Below, one piece after another: positions 46,717-56,592 of a DNA stretch of 64,000 bases. The notes under the pieces were generated by a model that made no database searches, was not told the DNA's origin, and saw nothing but the letters and a program-made list of their open reading frames with translations. Source of the stretch: Caballeronia sp. TF1N1 (GTDB lineage Bacteria; Pseudomonadota; Gammaproteobacteria; Burkholderiales; Burkholderiaceae); NCBI RefSeq assembly GCF_022878925.1, contig NZ_CP084627.1, forward strand, positions 310,001-374,000, written 5' to 3'. Numbering within the stretch: the stretch's first letter is position 1; each line of letters starts with the position of its first letter. The position numbers and the translations under genes are program-made.

Positions 46717-46861
46717 TAGTCACAAGCGGGCGAGGCTTCGGCTTCGCCCGTCGCGCCCCGCCGGGCGTCCCGCTGCAAGCGGAAACCCTATCTCCTTCGG
46801 GAACAAGGCTTGCGAATGGCCCGAAAGGCTAAAAGCAATCTTCCCCAAGGAGTCCCCTCAA

Positions 46862-48994
46862 ATGGCAACAAAGAAGCAACCCACGAATAGCACCGCGCGT
46901 CCGCCTTCGCAGAGTCCGAACGCCGCGACCAACAAGAAGATCGAATCGCTCGAAGCCTTCCGCAGCGATGCAACGAATCAAGCCCTGACCACGAACCAGG
47001 GTGTAAAAGTCTCCGATAACCAGAACACGCTGCGCGTTGGAGCGCGCGGTCCGTCGCTGCTCGAAGACTTCATCATGCGTGAAAAAATCACGCACTTCGA
47101 CCACGAGCGTATTCCGGAGCGCATTGTTCATGCGCGCGGTTCGGCGGCGCATGGCGTGTTCAAGGTGTACGAGTCGCAAGCCGAATTGACCAAGGCCGGT
47201 TTCCTGCAAGACCCGTCGAAAGAGACGCCGGTCTATGTGCGCTTCTCCACCGTGCAAGGCTCGCGCGGTTCCGCCGATACCGTGCGCGACGTGCGCGGCT
47301 TCGCGGTCAAGTTCTACACCGACGAAGGCAACTTCGATATGGTCGGCAACAACATGCCCGTGTTCTTCATCCAGGACGCGATCAAGTTTCCCGACTTCGT
47401 GCACGCCGTCAAACCGGAGCCGCATAACGAGATTCCGCAAGGCGCGTCGGCGCATGACACCTTCTGGGATTTCGTCTCGCTCGTGCCCGAGTCGGCGCAT
47501 ATGGTGATGTGGGCGATGTCCGACCGCGCCATTCCCAAGAGTCTGCGCACCATGGAAGGCTTCGGCATTCACACGTTCCGTTTCGTGAACGCGGAAGGCA
47601 AGGGGCGCTTCGTCAAGTTCCACTGGCGGCCGACCATCGGTTCGGCTTCGCTCCTGTGGGACGAAGCGCAGAAGATCGCGGGTAAGGATGCCGATTACCA
47701 TCGCCGCGATTTGTGGGAAGCCATCGACAAGGGCAACTATCCCGAGTGGGAACTGGGCGTGCAGATTGTCGAGGAAGAGGACGAGCACAAGTTCGACTTC
47801 GATCTGCTCGATCCGACCAAGATCATTCCCGAGGAACTCGTGCCGCTCAAGATGATCGGCAAGATGACGCTCAACCGCAATCCCGACAACTTCTTCGCGG
47901 AAACCGAGCAGGTCGCGTTCTGTCCGGGACATATCGTGCCGGGCATCGACTTCACGAACGACCCGCTCCTGCAAGGACGTCTTTTCTCCTATACCGATAC
48001 GCAGATCAGCCGTCTTGGCGGCCCGAACTTCCACGAGTTGCCGATCAACCGCCCGATCGCGCCGCTGCATAACGGTCAACGCGACGCGATGCATCGCCAG
48101 ACCATCGACAAGGGTCAGGCTTCCTACGAGCCGAATTCGATCGATGGCGGCTGGCCGAAGGAAACGGCGCCGGCAGCATCGGGCGGCGGCTTCGAAACCT
48201 ACACGGAACGCGTGGACGGCGAGAAGATTCGCGTGCGCAGCCCGTCGTTTGCCGACCATTTCTCGCAAGCAACGCTCTTCTGGAACAGCCAGACGCAGCC
48301 AGAGAAGGATCACATCGTCGGCGCGTATTCATTCGAGTTGAGCAAGGTAGAGCGCAAGTTCATTCGCGAACGCGAACTTGCTCTGCTTGCGAACATCGAC
48401 GAGGTATTGGCCGCGCGCGTCGCGGAAAATCTCGGCATGCCCGCGCCCAAGAAAAACGCGAGCCCGGAGCAACTCGGCAAGTCGTCGGTGACGGAATCGC
48501 CGGCGCTGTCGATCATCGCCAAGGCCGTGCCGTCGATCAAGACGCGCAAGGTCGCGATTCTCGCCGCGAAGGGCGCGGATGCCGCGAGCATCAAGGCCGT
48601 CAAGGAAGCGCTCGCGGCGGGCGGCGCGCAAGCGCTTGTGATCTCGCCGACGCTCGGGTTCCCTGCCGAAGGTATCGAAGCGGACGCCACCATCCTCGGC
48701 ATGCCGTCCATCATGTTCGACGGAATGATCATCGCGGACGGCAAGGCAAGCGCGAAGACGCTGTCCGAATCCGGCGACGCGCGTCACTTCGTGCTCGAAT
48801 CGTTCAAGCATCTGAAAGCGATCGGCGCGATTGGCGACGGCGAGGATGTGCTTGCCGCATCGCATCTGCCTGGCGGCGATGAAGGCGTGGTCGTCGGCAG
48901 CGACGCGAAGACCGTGCTTAAGACCTTCATCGAAGCACTGGGCAAGCATCGCGTGTGGTCGCGCGCGCAGAAGGCGGAGTCGGTGCCCGCGTAA
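46862..48994 (+). CDS. katE: Large-subunit catalase HPII type
   Basis: A 710-residue catalase (E. coli HPII is 753). The essential distal histidine is H90 in [15 protein letters not shown], the distal asparagine is in [10 protein letters not shown], and the proximal tyrosine is in [14 protein letters not shown]. The C-terminal flavodoxin-like domain of large catalases is present from about residue 555 ([19 protein letters not shown]). AGGAG lies ten bases before the ATG at 46862. Sequence close to HPII over the barrel, including [11 protein letters not shown] and [11 protein letters not shown]. It follows the S10 gene by 145 bases and ends at a strong terminator. It removes hydrogen peroxide, typically in stationary phase. 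Confidence 0.96.
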   Translation: MATKKQPTNSTARPPSQSPNAATNKKIESLEAFRSDATNQALTTNQGVKVSDNQNTLRVGARGPSLLEDFIMREKITHFDHERIPERIVHARGSAAHGVFKVYESQAELTKAGFLQDPSKETPVYVRFSTVQGSRGSADTVRDVRGFAVKFYTDEGNFDMVGNNMPVFFIQDAIKFPDFVHAVKPEPHNEIPQGASAHDTFWDFVSLVPESAHMVMWAMSDRAIPKSLRTMEGFGIHTFRFVNAEGKGRFVKFHWRPTIGSASLLWDEAQKIAGKDADYHRRDLWEAIDKGNYPEWELGVQIVEEEDEHKFDFDLLDPTKIIPEELVPLKMIGKMTLNRNPDNFFAETEQVAFCPGHIVPGIDFTNDPLLQGRLFSYTDTQISRLGGPNFHELPINRPIAPLHNGQRDAMHRQTIDKGQASYEPNSIDGGWPKETAPAASGGGFETYTERVDGEKIRVRSPSFADHFSQATLFWNSQTQPEKDHIVGAYSFELSKVERKFIRERELALLANIDEVLAARVAENLGMPAPKKNASPEQLGKSSVTESPALSIIAKAVPSIKTRKVAILAAKGADAASIKAVKEALAAGGAQALVISPTLGFPAEGIEADATILGMPSIMFDGMIIADGKASAKTLSESGDARHFVLESFKHLKAIGAIGDGEDVLAASHLPGGDEGVVVGSDAKTVLKTFIEALGKHRVWSRAQKAESVPA

Positions 48995-49045
48995 TCGCCC
49001 GGCAGCACGCGTTTCGCGCCGTGCAACGCAGGGCGCGTGCGTGGG

Positions 49046-49077
49046 CGCGCCGGCGATAGGCGCGCCGGCGCGTTTTT
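49046..49077 (+). terminator. Rho-independent terminator after katE
   Basis: CGCGCCGGCG at 49046-49055 pairs with CGCCGGCGCG at 49063-49072 across a seven-base loop, followed by TTTTT at 49073-49077. It lies 51 bases past the katE stop. Confidence 0.85.
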
Positions 49078-49115
49078 GAGACACTGGCCGCACCGCTCGA
49101 TTTCGGGGGTGCGGC

Positions 49116-52100
49116 TTGTTTCATTCTGCGATTCGTCGAGCTGACGGAACACGGCGACAGCGTTCGCGCCGTTTGCTGTGGACGCTTTGTGTGCTGCTCG
49201 GCTGGTGGCTCGGCGATGCCTTCGCGGCGCCGCCGCTGATCGTCGGCGCGGTGCCGGGCATGGTGCCGCCGCTCGAACTGGCCGTGTCCGGCGCGCCATC
49301 CGATTCGTCGGCGTTGCGCGGCATTTCGGTCGATGTTCTGAACGCCATTTCCGAGCCGCTCGGGATGACGCCGCAATGGCGCCTGTATCCGGATCGTCCC
49401 GCGATGCTGGCCGCGCTCGAACGCGGCGAGATCGACATGGCGACGAGTTCGGCGGGCTTCGATGCCGGTGCGCCGCTCGAACTGAGCCATTCGTATTTTC
49501 CGGTGAAACCGGTGTATTTCGCGCCGCTCGCGGCATATGCGCCGACGCATCGGCTCGCTTATGTCGACACGCAGATGGACCCCGCGCGGTTGCGTGCGGC
49601 GTATCCGTCCTTGCAGCCGGAGGCGTATCCGGATGTGCTCGCCGCCGCGCTGGCCGTCTCGCTCGGCCGTGCCGACGGCTTCGTCGGCGACGTGACGACC
49701 GCCGTGTATGTCATCAGTCATCTGGACTTGCCGAACATCGGCGCGCGCGGTTTTACACCGTTCGATGCAGACGGCTATCGCTTTGCTTTCGCAGCCAACC
49801 GGCCGGCCGCGCGCGCATTGCGTGAGCGTGTCGATGCCGCGCTGGCGCAGTTGCCGCCGAATTTCCTGCTGACAATGAACGCGCGCTGGTACGTTTCGAT
49901 GACCGCGGTGACGCTGGATCGTCCGCTCGACTTGACACCCGAGCAGCGCGCGTGGATCAAGGCGCATCCAGTCGTGCATTACTCGATGTTTTCGCAAATT
50001 CCGCCGCTCATGTTCCGCAATTCGCACGGCGAACCTGCGGGTCTCGCCGCCGACCTGCTCGATGTGATCTCGCGGGGAACGGGCTTGCGCTTCGAAGCGC
50101 GAATGCGCGGTTCTTTGTCTCAGATTGCCGCCGACCTGACGAGCGGTAAGTCCATGTTCACGCCCTACGGCGTTTCCCCCGCATGGCAACCGGTGCCGCT
50201 CACGGCGTCCGTGCCGTTCGGCGAGAGCCTGGTCGGCATCGTCACGCGTGCGGGTCAGGCGCCCCTGCGCGATGAGACCGCGCTCGCGAACAAGCGGGTG
50301 GCGCTCCCGGCCGGGATTTCGGCCCTGGCGTTGAAGCGCGAATTCGTGCGGCATCTGCGCATCGTCGAGATGCCGTCATTCGACGAGCAGTTCAGCGCGG
50401 TCGTGAACGGCGATGCCGACGCGGCTTTGGTCGATCTGACGCTCGCGAATTACGCGGTCGCCAATCCTTACCGCGGCAAGCTCGTGGTGAGCGGCGTGCT
50501 CTCCGGCAAACCGCTCGAGCAAGGCTTTCTCGTCTTGCGCAATGAGCCGATCTTACTCGGCATCATCAACGACGCGATTGGCCATCTTCGCGCCTATCAA
50601 CTCGAAGCACTGCGCGGGCGCTGGCGGCTTGGCGATCATCCTGAGACATTGTGGGAGCGCCGCCGTCCGCAAGTCGAGGTAGGCGCGCTGCTTGGCGGTG
50701 CGCTTGTTTTCGCGCTGATCGGCTGGGCGGTGTCACTGCGAACACAGATCATGCGCCGGATTGCCGCCGAGCAGGCAATGCGCGCGGCGAAGGAGGAAGC
50801 CGAAACGGCGAACCGCGCCAAGTCGACGTTCCTCGCCACCATGAGCCACGAAATCCGCACGCCGATGAATGCGGTGCTCGGCCTCATCGAACTGGAACTG
50901 CGCGCGCCCGGCGAACGCGCCGCGACCGAACGCGCGCTCGGCACGGCGCATCGCGCGGCGGCGGATTTGCTCGGCATGATCGACGATCTGCTCGACGTCG
51001 CGAAAATCGAAGCCGAGCGGCTGGTGCTCACGCCCGCTCCGCTCGAACTCGAAACGTGGATGACGAGCGTGGCCGCGATATACGAGCCCGCCGCGCGCGC
51101 CAAGGGCATCGCGTTGATCGTGCGCCGCGCGGATTCGGGCGAAGCCTGGTTGCTTGCCGACGGGCAGCGTTTGCGGCAGGTCGTCGGCAATCTGCTATCG
51201 AACGCGATCAAGTTCACGGATATCGGGGCGGTGACGCTCGACTACCGTGTAGACGCGCCACAGGGCGGCACGCGGGCGCTGACATTCGCGGTCGCGGACA
51301 CGGGCGTGGGCATCGCGCCCGAGCGGCAAGGCGCGCTTTTCACGCCGTTCGTGCAGGCACACGATGGCGGCGCGCGCCGCTATTCGGGCACGGGCCTTGG
51401 CCTCACCATCTGCAAGCGGCTCGTCACGATGATGGGCGGCGAGATCACGCTCGAAAGCGAGCCGGGACGCGGCACACGCTTTACGGTCTGCGTGAGCTTG
51501 CCGGAGGCATCGTCGTCCGAAGCGGGACGCGCGCCGGAGCACGCATCGGTGGCTCCGACCGGTGCGACGCTCGCGGGCTTGCGGGTACTCGTCGTCGACG
51601 ATCATCCGGCGAACCGGATCGTGCTCGAAGGGCAGATCAGGCTGCTCGGCGGCGCGCCGCAACTGGCCGTCGACGGCCGCAGCGCGCTCATCCGCTATCG
51701 CGGCGATCCATCCGCGTTCGATGTGATTCTCACCGATTGCTCGATGCCCGAAATGAGCGGCGAGGAACTCGCGCAGGCGATCCGCGGGGACGAAAGCGCG
51801 CGCGTGCAAAAGGCGCGGCCGTTGCCTGTCGTCGGCCTCACGGCGAACGCGCAACCGGAGGCGGCGCGACGCGCGGTCGCGGCAGGCATGACGATGTGCC
51901 TCGTGAAGCCCATCTCGCTCGACGGCCTGCGCGATGCGCTCGTCGCGGCGACCGAAGGTGTAGCGCGGCGAAGCGGGCCGGTGCGGGAGAAAGCGGCAGA
52001 AGTCTTCGACAGCGCGCTTGTCGCGAGTTACGGCGATCAGGCCGCGACGCTCGCCGGCACCCTCAAATCCGCGCATGCGCAAGACCTGATCGACGCCGAG

Positions 52101-52409
52101 ACCGCGTTCGATGCTTGCGACCACGCGCTCTTGCGCGACATCGCGCATCGCATGAAAGGGGCGGCGTCGCTGGTCGGCGCCGTGCGCTTCACCGATGCAT
52201 GCGTCGCCTTGCAGCTCGTATGCGATCGCGCCATCGACGAAGACCGCAACGGCGAGGACGACGCCAGCATCGCGGTCGCTTACGGCTCCTTTCATGCCGA
52301 GGCGCTTGCGCTCGGCCGCGCGCTCGACGCCGCGCTTGCGTCTTCGAGTGCGGCGAGTGCGGCGCAGACCTTGCCGCACGCATCCACGGATCGGCTCGCG
52401 GACTTTTGA
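49116..52409 (+). CDS. BvgS/EvgS-type hybrid sensor histidine kinase with two periplasmic sensor lobes
   Basis: A 1097-residue hybrid kinase. The start is TTG at 49116 with a G-rich site seven bases upstream and a signal-anchor (RRLLWTLCVLLGWWLGDAFA). Residues about 40-265 and 285-515 are two SBP_bac_3-like Venus-flytrap domains, a transmembrane helix follows near 530-550 (VGALLGGALVFALIGWAVSL), and then HisKA with H578 in TMSHEIRTPMNAVLGL. HATPase motifs include GNLLSNAIKFTDIG and TGLGLTICKRLV. The receiver has D874 in ILTDCSMPEMSG, and the Hpt domain H1011 in IAHRMKGAASLVG. There is no PAS domain between the helix and HisKA, unlike BvgS itself. No BvgA-like response regulator is adjacent. 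Confidence 0.93.
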   Translation: MFHSAIRRADGTRRQRSRRLLWTLCVLLGWWLGDAFAAPPLIVGAVPGMVPPLELAVSGAPSDSSALRGISVDVLNAISEPLGMTPQWRLYPDRPAMLAALERGEIDMATSSAGFDAGAPLELSHSYFPVKPVYFAPLAAYAPTHRLAYVDTQMDPARLRAAYPSLQPEAYPDVLAAALAVSLGRADGFVGDVTTAVYVISHLDLPNIGARGFTPFDADGYRFAFAANRPAARALRERVDAALAQLPPNFLLTMNARWYVSMTAVTLDRPLDLTPEQRAWIKAHPVVHYSMFSQIPPLMFRNSHGEPAGLAADLLDVISRGTGLRFEARMRGSLSQIAADLTSGKSMFTPYGVSPAWQPVPLTASVPFGESLVGIVTRAGQAPLRDETALANKRVALPAGISALALKREFVRHLRIVEMPSFDEQFSAVVNGDADAALVDLTLANYAVANPYRGKLVVSGVLSGKPLEQGFLVLRNEPILLGIINDAIGHLRAYQLEALRGRWRLGDHPETLWERRRPQVEVGALLGGALVFALIGWAVSLRTQIMRRIAAEQAMRAAKEEAETANRAKSTFLATMSHEIRTPMNAVLGLIELELRAPGERAATERALGTAHRAAADLLGMIDDLLDVAKIEAERLVLTPAPLELETWMTSVAAIYEPAARAKGIALIVRRADSGEAWLLADGQRLRQVVGNLLSNAIKFTDIGAVTLDYRVDAPQGGTRALTFAVADTGVGIAPERQGALFTPFVQAHDGGARRYSGTGLGLTICKRLVTMMGGEITLESEPGRGTRFTVCVSLPEASSSEAGRAPEHASVAPTGATLAGLRVLVVDDHPANRIVLEGQIRLLGGAPQLAVDGRSALIRYRGDPSAFDVILTDCSMPEMSGEELAQAIRGDESARVQKARPLPVVGLTANAQPEAARRAVAAGMTMCLVKPISLDGLRDALVAATEGVARRSGPVREKAAEVFDSALVASYGDQAATLAGTLKSAHAQDLIDAETAFDACDHALLRDIAHRMKGAASLVGAVRFTDACVALQLVCDRAIDEDRNGEDDASIAVAYGSFHAEALALGRALDAALASSSAASAAQTLPHASTDRLADF

Positions 52410-52513
52410 GCCACAGCGCGATGCACGCCTTTGGTGTGTTCTAATGCGATTGTTCAATATCTCAAAAATAAGCGGCGTCGCATTGGCCGCATGATGAATT
52501 GCACTTCCGAGGC

Positions 52514-53086
52514 ATGGATCGAAGGGATATACCCATCTTCAAGCGACGCTTCGCGCGTCACGCTTATGCGACCGCTGCCGCTCGTCCCGCGCGCGCGGCG
52601 TTTGGCGCGCTCCTGATCACGCTCAATGGCGCGCTCATGGTGTGGCCTGCAAGCTCGCGGGCGCAGCGTCCCGATTGGCTCGATCCGCATGTCACGCAGT
52701 CGACCATCGTCGAGACGATCTGCGTGCCGGGTTATGTCGATCGCGTGCTGCCGTCGTTCGAGACGCAGATGCGCCAGAAAGAAAAACTGCTCAAGCAACG
52801 TGGCATCGATGCTTCGTTCGCATCCGAATATGCGCTGGATCATCGCATGCCCGTATTGCTCGGCGGCTTGCCCAATGCGCCCGCGAATCTCGATCTGCGC
52901 CGCTGGGAAGGCCGTGCCGGACAGCGCCGCAAGGAGCGGCTCGCGGTCTATCTCAAACGCTGTGTCTGCACCGGCGACATGACACTGAAGGATGCGCAGT
53001 CGACCATGTCCGGCGACTGGCCCAACCGCTATCCGAATCTGTCCAGCATGACGTGCGGCGCGTTCTCGGGCCCATCGACGGAATGA
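52514..53086 (+). CDS. Exported HNH endonuclease-like protein
   Basis: A 190-residue protein with a likely N-terminal signal or anchor (FGALLITLNGALMVWPASSR, near residues 30-49). Residues about 65-170 follow the pattern of exported HNH-type nuclease relatives: ICVPGYVDRVLPSFETQM, then SEYALDHRMPVLLGGLP with D109-H110 as the candidate catalytic pair, NAPANLDLRRWEGRAGQRRK, ERLAVYLKRCVCTGDMTLKD and AQSTMSGDW. In family members the R/K-R-K-E-R-L stretch is conserved. The start is uncertain: the ATG at 52514 has its purine tract too close, and a TTG lies five codons upstream. Cysteines at C150 and C152 are also family features. Confidence 0.6.
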   Translation: MDRRDIPIFKRRFARHAYATAAARPARAAFGALLITLNGALMVWPASSRAQRPDWLDPHVTQSTIVETICVPGYVDRVLPSFETQMRQKEKLLKQRGIDASFASEYALDHRMPVLLGGLPNAPANLDLRRWEGRAGQRRKERLAVYLKRCVCTGDMTLKDAQSTMSGDWPNRYPNLSSMTCGAFSGPSTE

Positions 53087-53217
53087 ACTTTGCTGCGCCA
53101 GATGCAACGAACGAAGCCGGTGCGCGTCTTTGCGTGCATCGGTTCTTGAATGTTCGGGGCTGGGCGATCGATATGGATTGCCAGGCTTGAGTCTGGTCAG
53201 GCAAGGCGGATCAATCA

Positions 53218-54468
53218 ATGCATCTGGCAGGGAATAGAGAAACAGCATTTGGCGCGAGAGCAATCGTCGTTGGAGTGGCTGCCGCGCTTGTGGCGTATGC
53301 GGGGGCGGTGGGCGCGCAGCAGGCGCGTCTTGCGTCAGAGTCCGCTTCGGCATCTTCTTCGAATGGAAGTGCGCCGTCGGGTTTGCAGCGAAGCACATCG
53401 CCTGCGAACGTGCTCCAGGGGCACGTTACGTCGACGCCCGCATCGCCGCCGTTGATTCCAGGCGCAAGCGTGCCATTGAGTGCAAGCGCGCCTGAACGCG
53501 CATTGCCCGGCATGCCGGTGCCGATGAAGCCGCAAGTTGCTTCGGGAGCTTCGGAGGCGTCGGCGGCCTCTGCTGCATCGGCTGCATCGACCGTGGAACC
53601 GGCATCGGCCGCGAGTGCCGCATCGGAGGCCGAGGCGCCCGAAGTCCCGCTGCCGCCCGAACCGCCCGAGCCCAACTTGGCGCAACGCCATGACCTGCCG
53701 CCCGCCGGAGCCTTCGCCATGCGACAGACTTTCGCGAAAGAGGTAAACCGGCGTCTCAGCGTTTCCCAAGCGGATCAGCAGGCCTACGGTCGCGTATTGC
53801 AGCATGCGCTCGATGAAAGCGGACATGGCGATCTCGCCAATGAGTTCGTCGTGCTGGTCGATCGCAGCGCGAACGTGCAGGCGCTCATGCTTTTCTTCCG
53901 CGCGAAACCGGCCGATGCCTGGTCGCTGATCGGCGCATCGCCGGTATCGACAGGACGGCCGGGCACTTACGATCACTTCGTCACGCCGCTCGGCGTGTTT
54001 CAGCACGTGCCGGGCAACATGGATTTTCGCGCGGAAGGCACGCTCAACGAGTTCAAGATTCGCGGATACGGCGCGCGCGACATGCGCATCTACGACTTCG
54101 GCTGGGCCGATGGCGAGCGCGGCTGGGGCAAGGGCGGCATCTCGCCGATGCGCTTCCAGATGCACGCCACCGATCCGCAGAAACTCGAACCGCTTCTCGG
54201 CATGCGCCATTCGAAAGGCTGCGTGCGCATACCGTCGACGCTCAATACTTTCTTCGATCATCGCGGCATCCTCGACGCGCAATACGAAGCCCGTGCCGCC
54301 GAAGGAGGGTCGATGTGGATACTCAAGTCCACGCGTAACGCGACGCCCTGGGCGGGTCACTTTCTGGTCGTCGTCGATACGGCGAGAAAGGCGCGTCCGG
54401 CATGGTCGCCGGGTCCGGGGAAGGCGGTGCGTGCGAACATCCCGGCGGGCGCCGATACGGCCGATTGA
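53218..54468 (+). CDS. L,D-transpeptidase (YkuD domain) with Ala/Ser-rich linker
   Basis: A 416-residue exported enzyme. It has an N-terminal membrane segment (ARAIVVGVAAALVAYAGAVG), then a low-complexity linker of about 150 residues rich in Ala, Ser, Glu and Pro with repeated ASAASA units. The YkuD domain at about 215-380 has catalytic C335 in LGMRHSKGCVRIPSTLNTFF, with the H-x-x-S-K-G-C-x-R pattern. EFVVLVDRSANVQALMLFFR starts the domain. Such enzymes make 3-3 cross-links in peptidoglycan or attach lipoproteins. It converges on the EamA transporter gene with three bases between stops. Confidence 0.9.
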   Translation: MHLAGNRETAFGARAIVVGVAAALVAYAGAVGAQQARLASESASASSSNGSAPSGLQRSTSPANVLQGHVTSTPASPPLIPGASVPLSASAPERALPGMPVPMKPQVASGASEASAASAASAASTVEPASAASAASEAEAPEVPLPPEPPEPNLAQRHDLPPAGAFAMRQTFAKEVNRRLSVSQADQQAYGRVLQHALDESGHGDLANEFVVLVDRSANVQALMLFFRAKPADAWSLIGASPVSTGRPGTYDHFVTPLGVFQHVPGNMDFRAEGTLNEFKIRGYGARDMRIYDFGWADGERGWGKGGISPMRFQMHATDPQKLEPLLGMRHSKGCVRIPSTLNTFFDHRGILDAQYEARAAEGGSMWILKSTRNATPWAGHFLVVVDTARKARPAWSPGPGKAVRANIPAGADTAD

Positions 54469-54471
54469 CGG

Positions 54472-55347
54472 TTATCTCGCCCGCGCCAGCGATACGCCCA
54501 CGAGCGCCGCCCCGAACCCCGCGATTTGCACCAGCCCGAGCGTTTCGCCAAACGCCAGATAGCCTTCGATCGCGGCAAGCGGCGGCGCGAGAAACAGCAG
54601 CGCGGTGGCACGCGAGGCATCGCCACGGCGGACCATCCACACGAAAAGCGTGGTCGCGGCACCCGAGAGCATCACGATGCCCCATCCAAGCGAAACCCAA
54701 GTCGTCGCCGAAGCAATGAAGCGATGTTCCCCAAGCGCGAAAATCAGCAGTAACGCGACGAGCGCGGCGCCCGCATTCTGCAGCGCGCTCGCGCTGCGGA
54801 TATCGGCGCGTGCCAGCGAGCTCTTCTGATACAGCGTGCCCGCGGTAATCGCCAGGACGGCGAGCAGCGCCGCCATGACGACGAGCCACGAAGGCGCGGC
54901 TCCGTGTGTCGATGACGCATGACCCGTCATCACCTTCGGCGCAAGCACGAGCGCCACGCCAGTGAGCCCCAGCACGAGGCCGCTCCATGCGCGCGGCGAC
55001 AGACGTTCGCCGAAGAAGCGCGCGGCAAACGCAGCGGTCAGAAGCGGTTGCAACGCGCCGAGCAGCGCCATGATGCCCGCAGTCAGCCCCTGTGCGACGG
55101 CCCAATAACCCGCGCCCAGATAAACGCCTTGCAGCAGCGCGCCTGCAAGCAGATGCCGTAGAACATCGGCGCCTTTCGGCCAGCTTGCCCGGCTTGCGAG
55201 CGCCACGACGACAAACAGCAACGCCGTGCCGCAGAAGCGCGCGAACAGGTACACGTTCGGATCGACGTAAGGGGTAATCGCGCGCGCGACGATAAAGCCT
55301 GTCGACCAGAGTAGGACGAAGACCGGCGCGGCCAGCAAGGAGAGCAT
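54472..55347 (-). CDS. DMT superfamily (EamA) transporter
   Basis: A 291-residue inner-membrane protein with ten hydrophobic segments, two EamA repeats. Conserved parts include FVLLWSTGFIVARAITPYVD near the start, LLAGALLQGVYLGAGYWAVA and TAAFAARFFGERLSPRAWSG in the first repeat, and FLAPPLAAIEGYLAFGETLG near the end of the second. The ATG at 55347 is preferred to a TTG two codons upstream, though neither has a good ribosome site. Family members export metabolites or amino acids; the substrate is unknown. It is divergent from the phosphonate importer, with 173 bases between starts. Confidence 0.9.
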   Translation of the reverse strand: MLSLLAAPVFVLLWSTGFIVARAITPYVDPNVYLFARFCGTALLFVVVALASRASWPKGADVLRHLLAGALLQGVYLGAGYWAVAQGLTAGIMALLGALQPLLTAAFAARFFGERLSPRAWSGLVLGLTGVALVLAPKVMTGHASSTHGAAPSWLVVMAALLAVLAITAGTLYQKSSLARADIRSASALQNAGAALVALLLIFALGEHRFIASATTWVSLGWGIVMLSGAATTLFVWMVRRGDASRATALLFLAPPLAAIEGYLAFGETLGLVQIAGFGAALVGVSLARAR

Positions 55348-55520
55348 CGTCAATCAGGCGTTTGGCGGAAAGGCCGAAGTATGCGGATGTGCGTGCACCG
55401 CGTCTTGTCCAATCCTGCACCGCTTACGGCATTCACGTGTCTGTCACACGGCTCTGCAATGCTTCGACACCAGCGCAGCACCCGAGCCGCGTCACCTTAT
55501 CTCATCGGATCAATCACGAA

Positions 55521-56591
55521 ATGACTCGCGACCTTCGCCTCGCACGCACGATGCTGCCGGCCATCGCCGCCTTGATGGCGTTTGCAACCTCGCCGGCACA
55601 CGCAGCCGATGCCGTCGTCCTCTACACGGCGGACGGCCTCGAAAATCTCTACAAGGACGTGCTCCCGGCTTTCGAGAAGAAGGAAGGCGTCAAGGTCAAT
55701 ATCGTCACGGCGGGCAGCGGCGAAGTGGTGAACCGCGCGAGCGTCGAGAAAGATTCGCCCAAGGCGGACGTGCTCGTGACCTTGCCGCCGTTCATCCAGC
55801 AAGCATCGCAGAGCGGCCTGCTGCAGCCGTACCAGAGTGTGAACTACAAGAACGTGCCGGCTATCGCCAAGGCGAACGACGGCGCGTGGGCCACCTTCGT
55901 CAACAACTACTTTTCTTTCGCCATCAATCCGGAAGTCACGAAGAGCGCGCCGAAGACCTTCGCCGATCTCTTGCATCCGAACTACTCGGGCAAGATCGCA
56001 TATTCGAATCCGGCGACGGCGGGCGACGGCATGGCGGTCATCATCCTGACGTCGGCCCTGATGGGCGAAGACAAAGCGTTCGATTATCTGAAGTCGCTCG
56101 AACGAAGCGCGAAGTTCCATACCAAGGGCACGGGTTATCTCGATGTGCTGCTCTCGCGTAACGAGATCGCCTTCGCCAATGGCGACCTGCAAATGGATCT
56201 CGACGATGCCGCGAACGGCGGTCTGTCCATCAAGCCGCTTTTCCTGTCGCATCAGAACGGCGACGCGCCCACCACGTTCCAGTTGCCGTATGCAATCGGT
56301 CTCATCAAGAGCGGGCCGAATCAGGCAGCGGGCAAGAAGCTGATCGACTATCTGATGTCCGCGGAAGTGCAGTCGAAAGTGCCGGACATCTACGGCATTC
56401 CGGCGCGCACCGATGTCGCGCTCGGCGGCAAGAACGGCGAAGCGGTGAAGCAGGCAATTGCCGGCGTGAAGCTGATTCCGGTGGACTGGAACGAAGTCAT
56501 GCAGAAGAAGGCTGGCTGGACCGAGCGCTGGAAGAATGAAGTGATCGGCCAGTCGGGCAAGGAGACCGAGGTCGTGAAGCCGAAGTCCTGA
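55521..56591 (+). CDS. phnS: 2-aminoethylphosphonate ABC transporter, substrate-binding protein
   Basis: A 356-residue periplasmic protein with signal peptide MTRDLRLARTMLPAIAALMA and cleavage near AHA-A (residue 28). It has the type-II periplasmic binding fold of ferric/phosphonate-type receptors: DAVVLYTADGLENLYKDVLP, SGEVVNRASVEKDSPKADVL, NPATAGDGMAVIILTSALMG and QLPYAIGLIKSGPNQAAGKK. The order and the three genes after it match the PhnSTUV uptake system for 2-aminoethylphosphonate, a natural phosphonate used as nitrogen or phosphorus source. The ATG at 55521 begins the signal peptide; the open frame upstream is not coding-like. First gene of the phnSTUV operon. Confidence 0.92.
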   Translation: MTRDLRLARTMLPAIAALMAFATSPAHAADAVVLYTADGLENLYKDVLPAFEKKEGVKVNIVTAGSGEVVNRASVEKDSPKADVLVTLPPFIQQASQSGLLQPYQSVNYKNVPAIAKANDGAWATFVNNYFSFAINPEVTKSAPKTFADLLHPNYSGKIAYSNPATAGDGMAVIILTSALMGEDKAFDYLKSLERSAKFHTKGTGYLDVLLSRNEIAFANGDLQMDLDDAANGGLSIKPLFLSHQNGDAPTTFQLPYAIGLIKSGPNQAAGKKLIDYLMSAEVQSKVPDIYGIPARTDVALGGKNGEAVKQAIAGVKLIPVDWNEVMQKKAGWTERWKNEVIGQSGKETEVVKPKS

Positions 56592-56592
56592 C

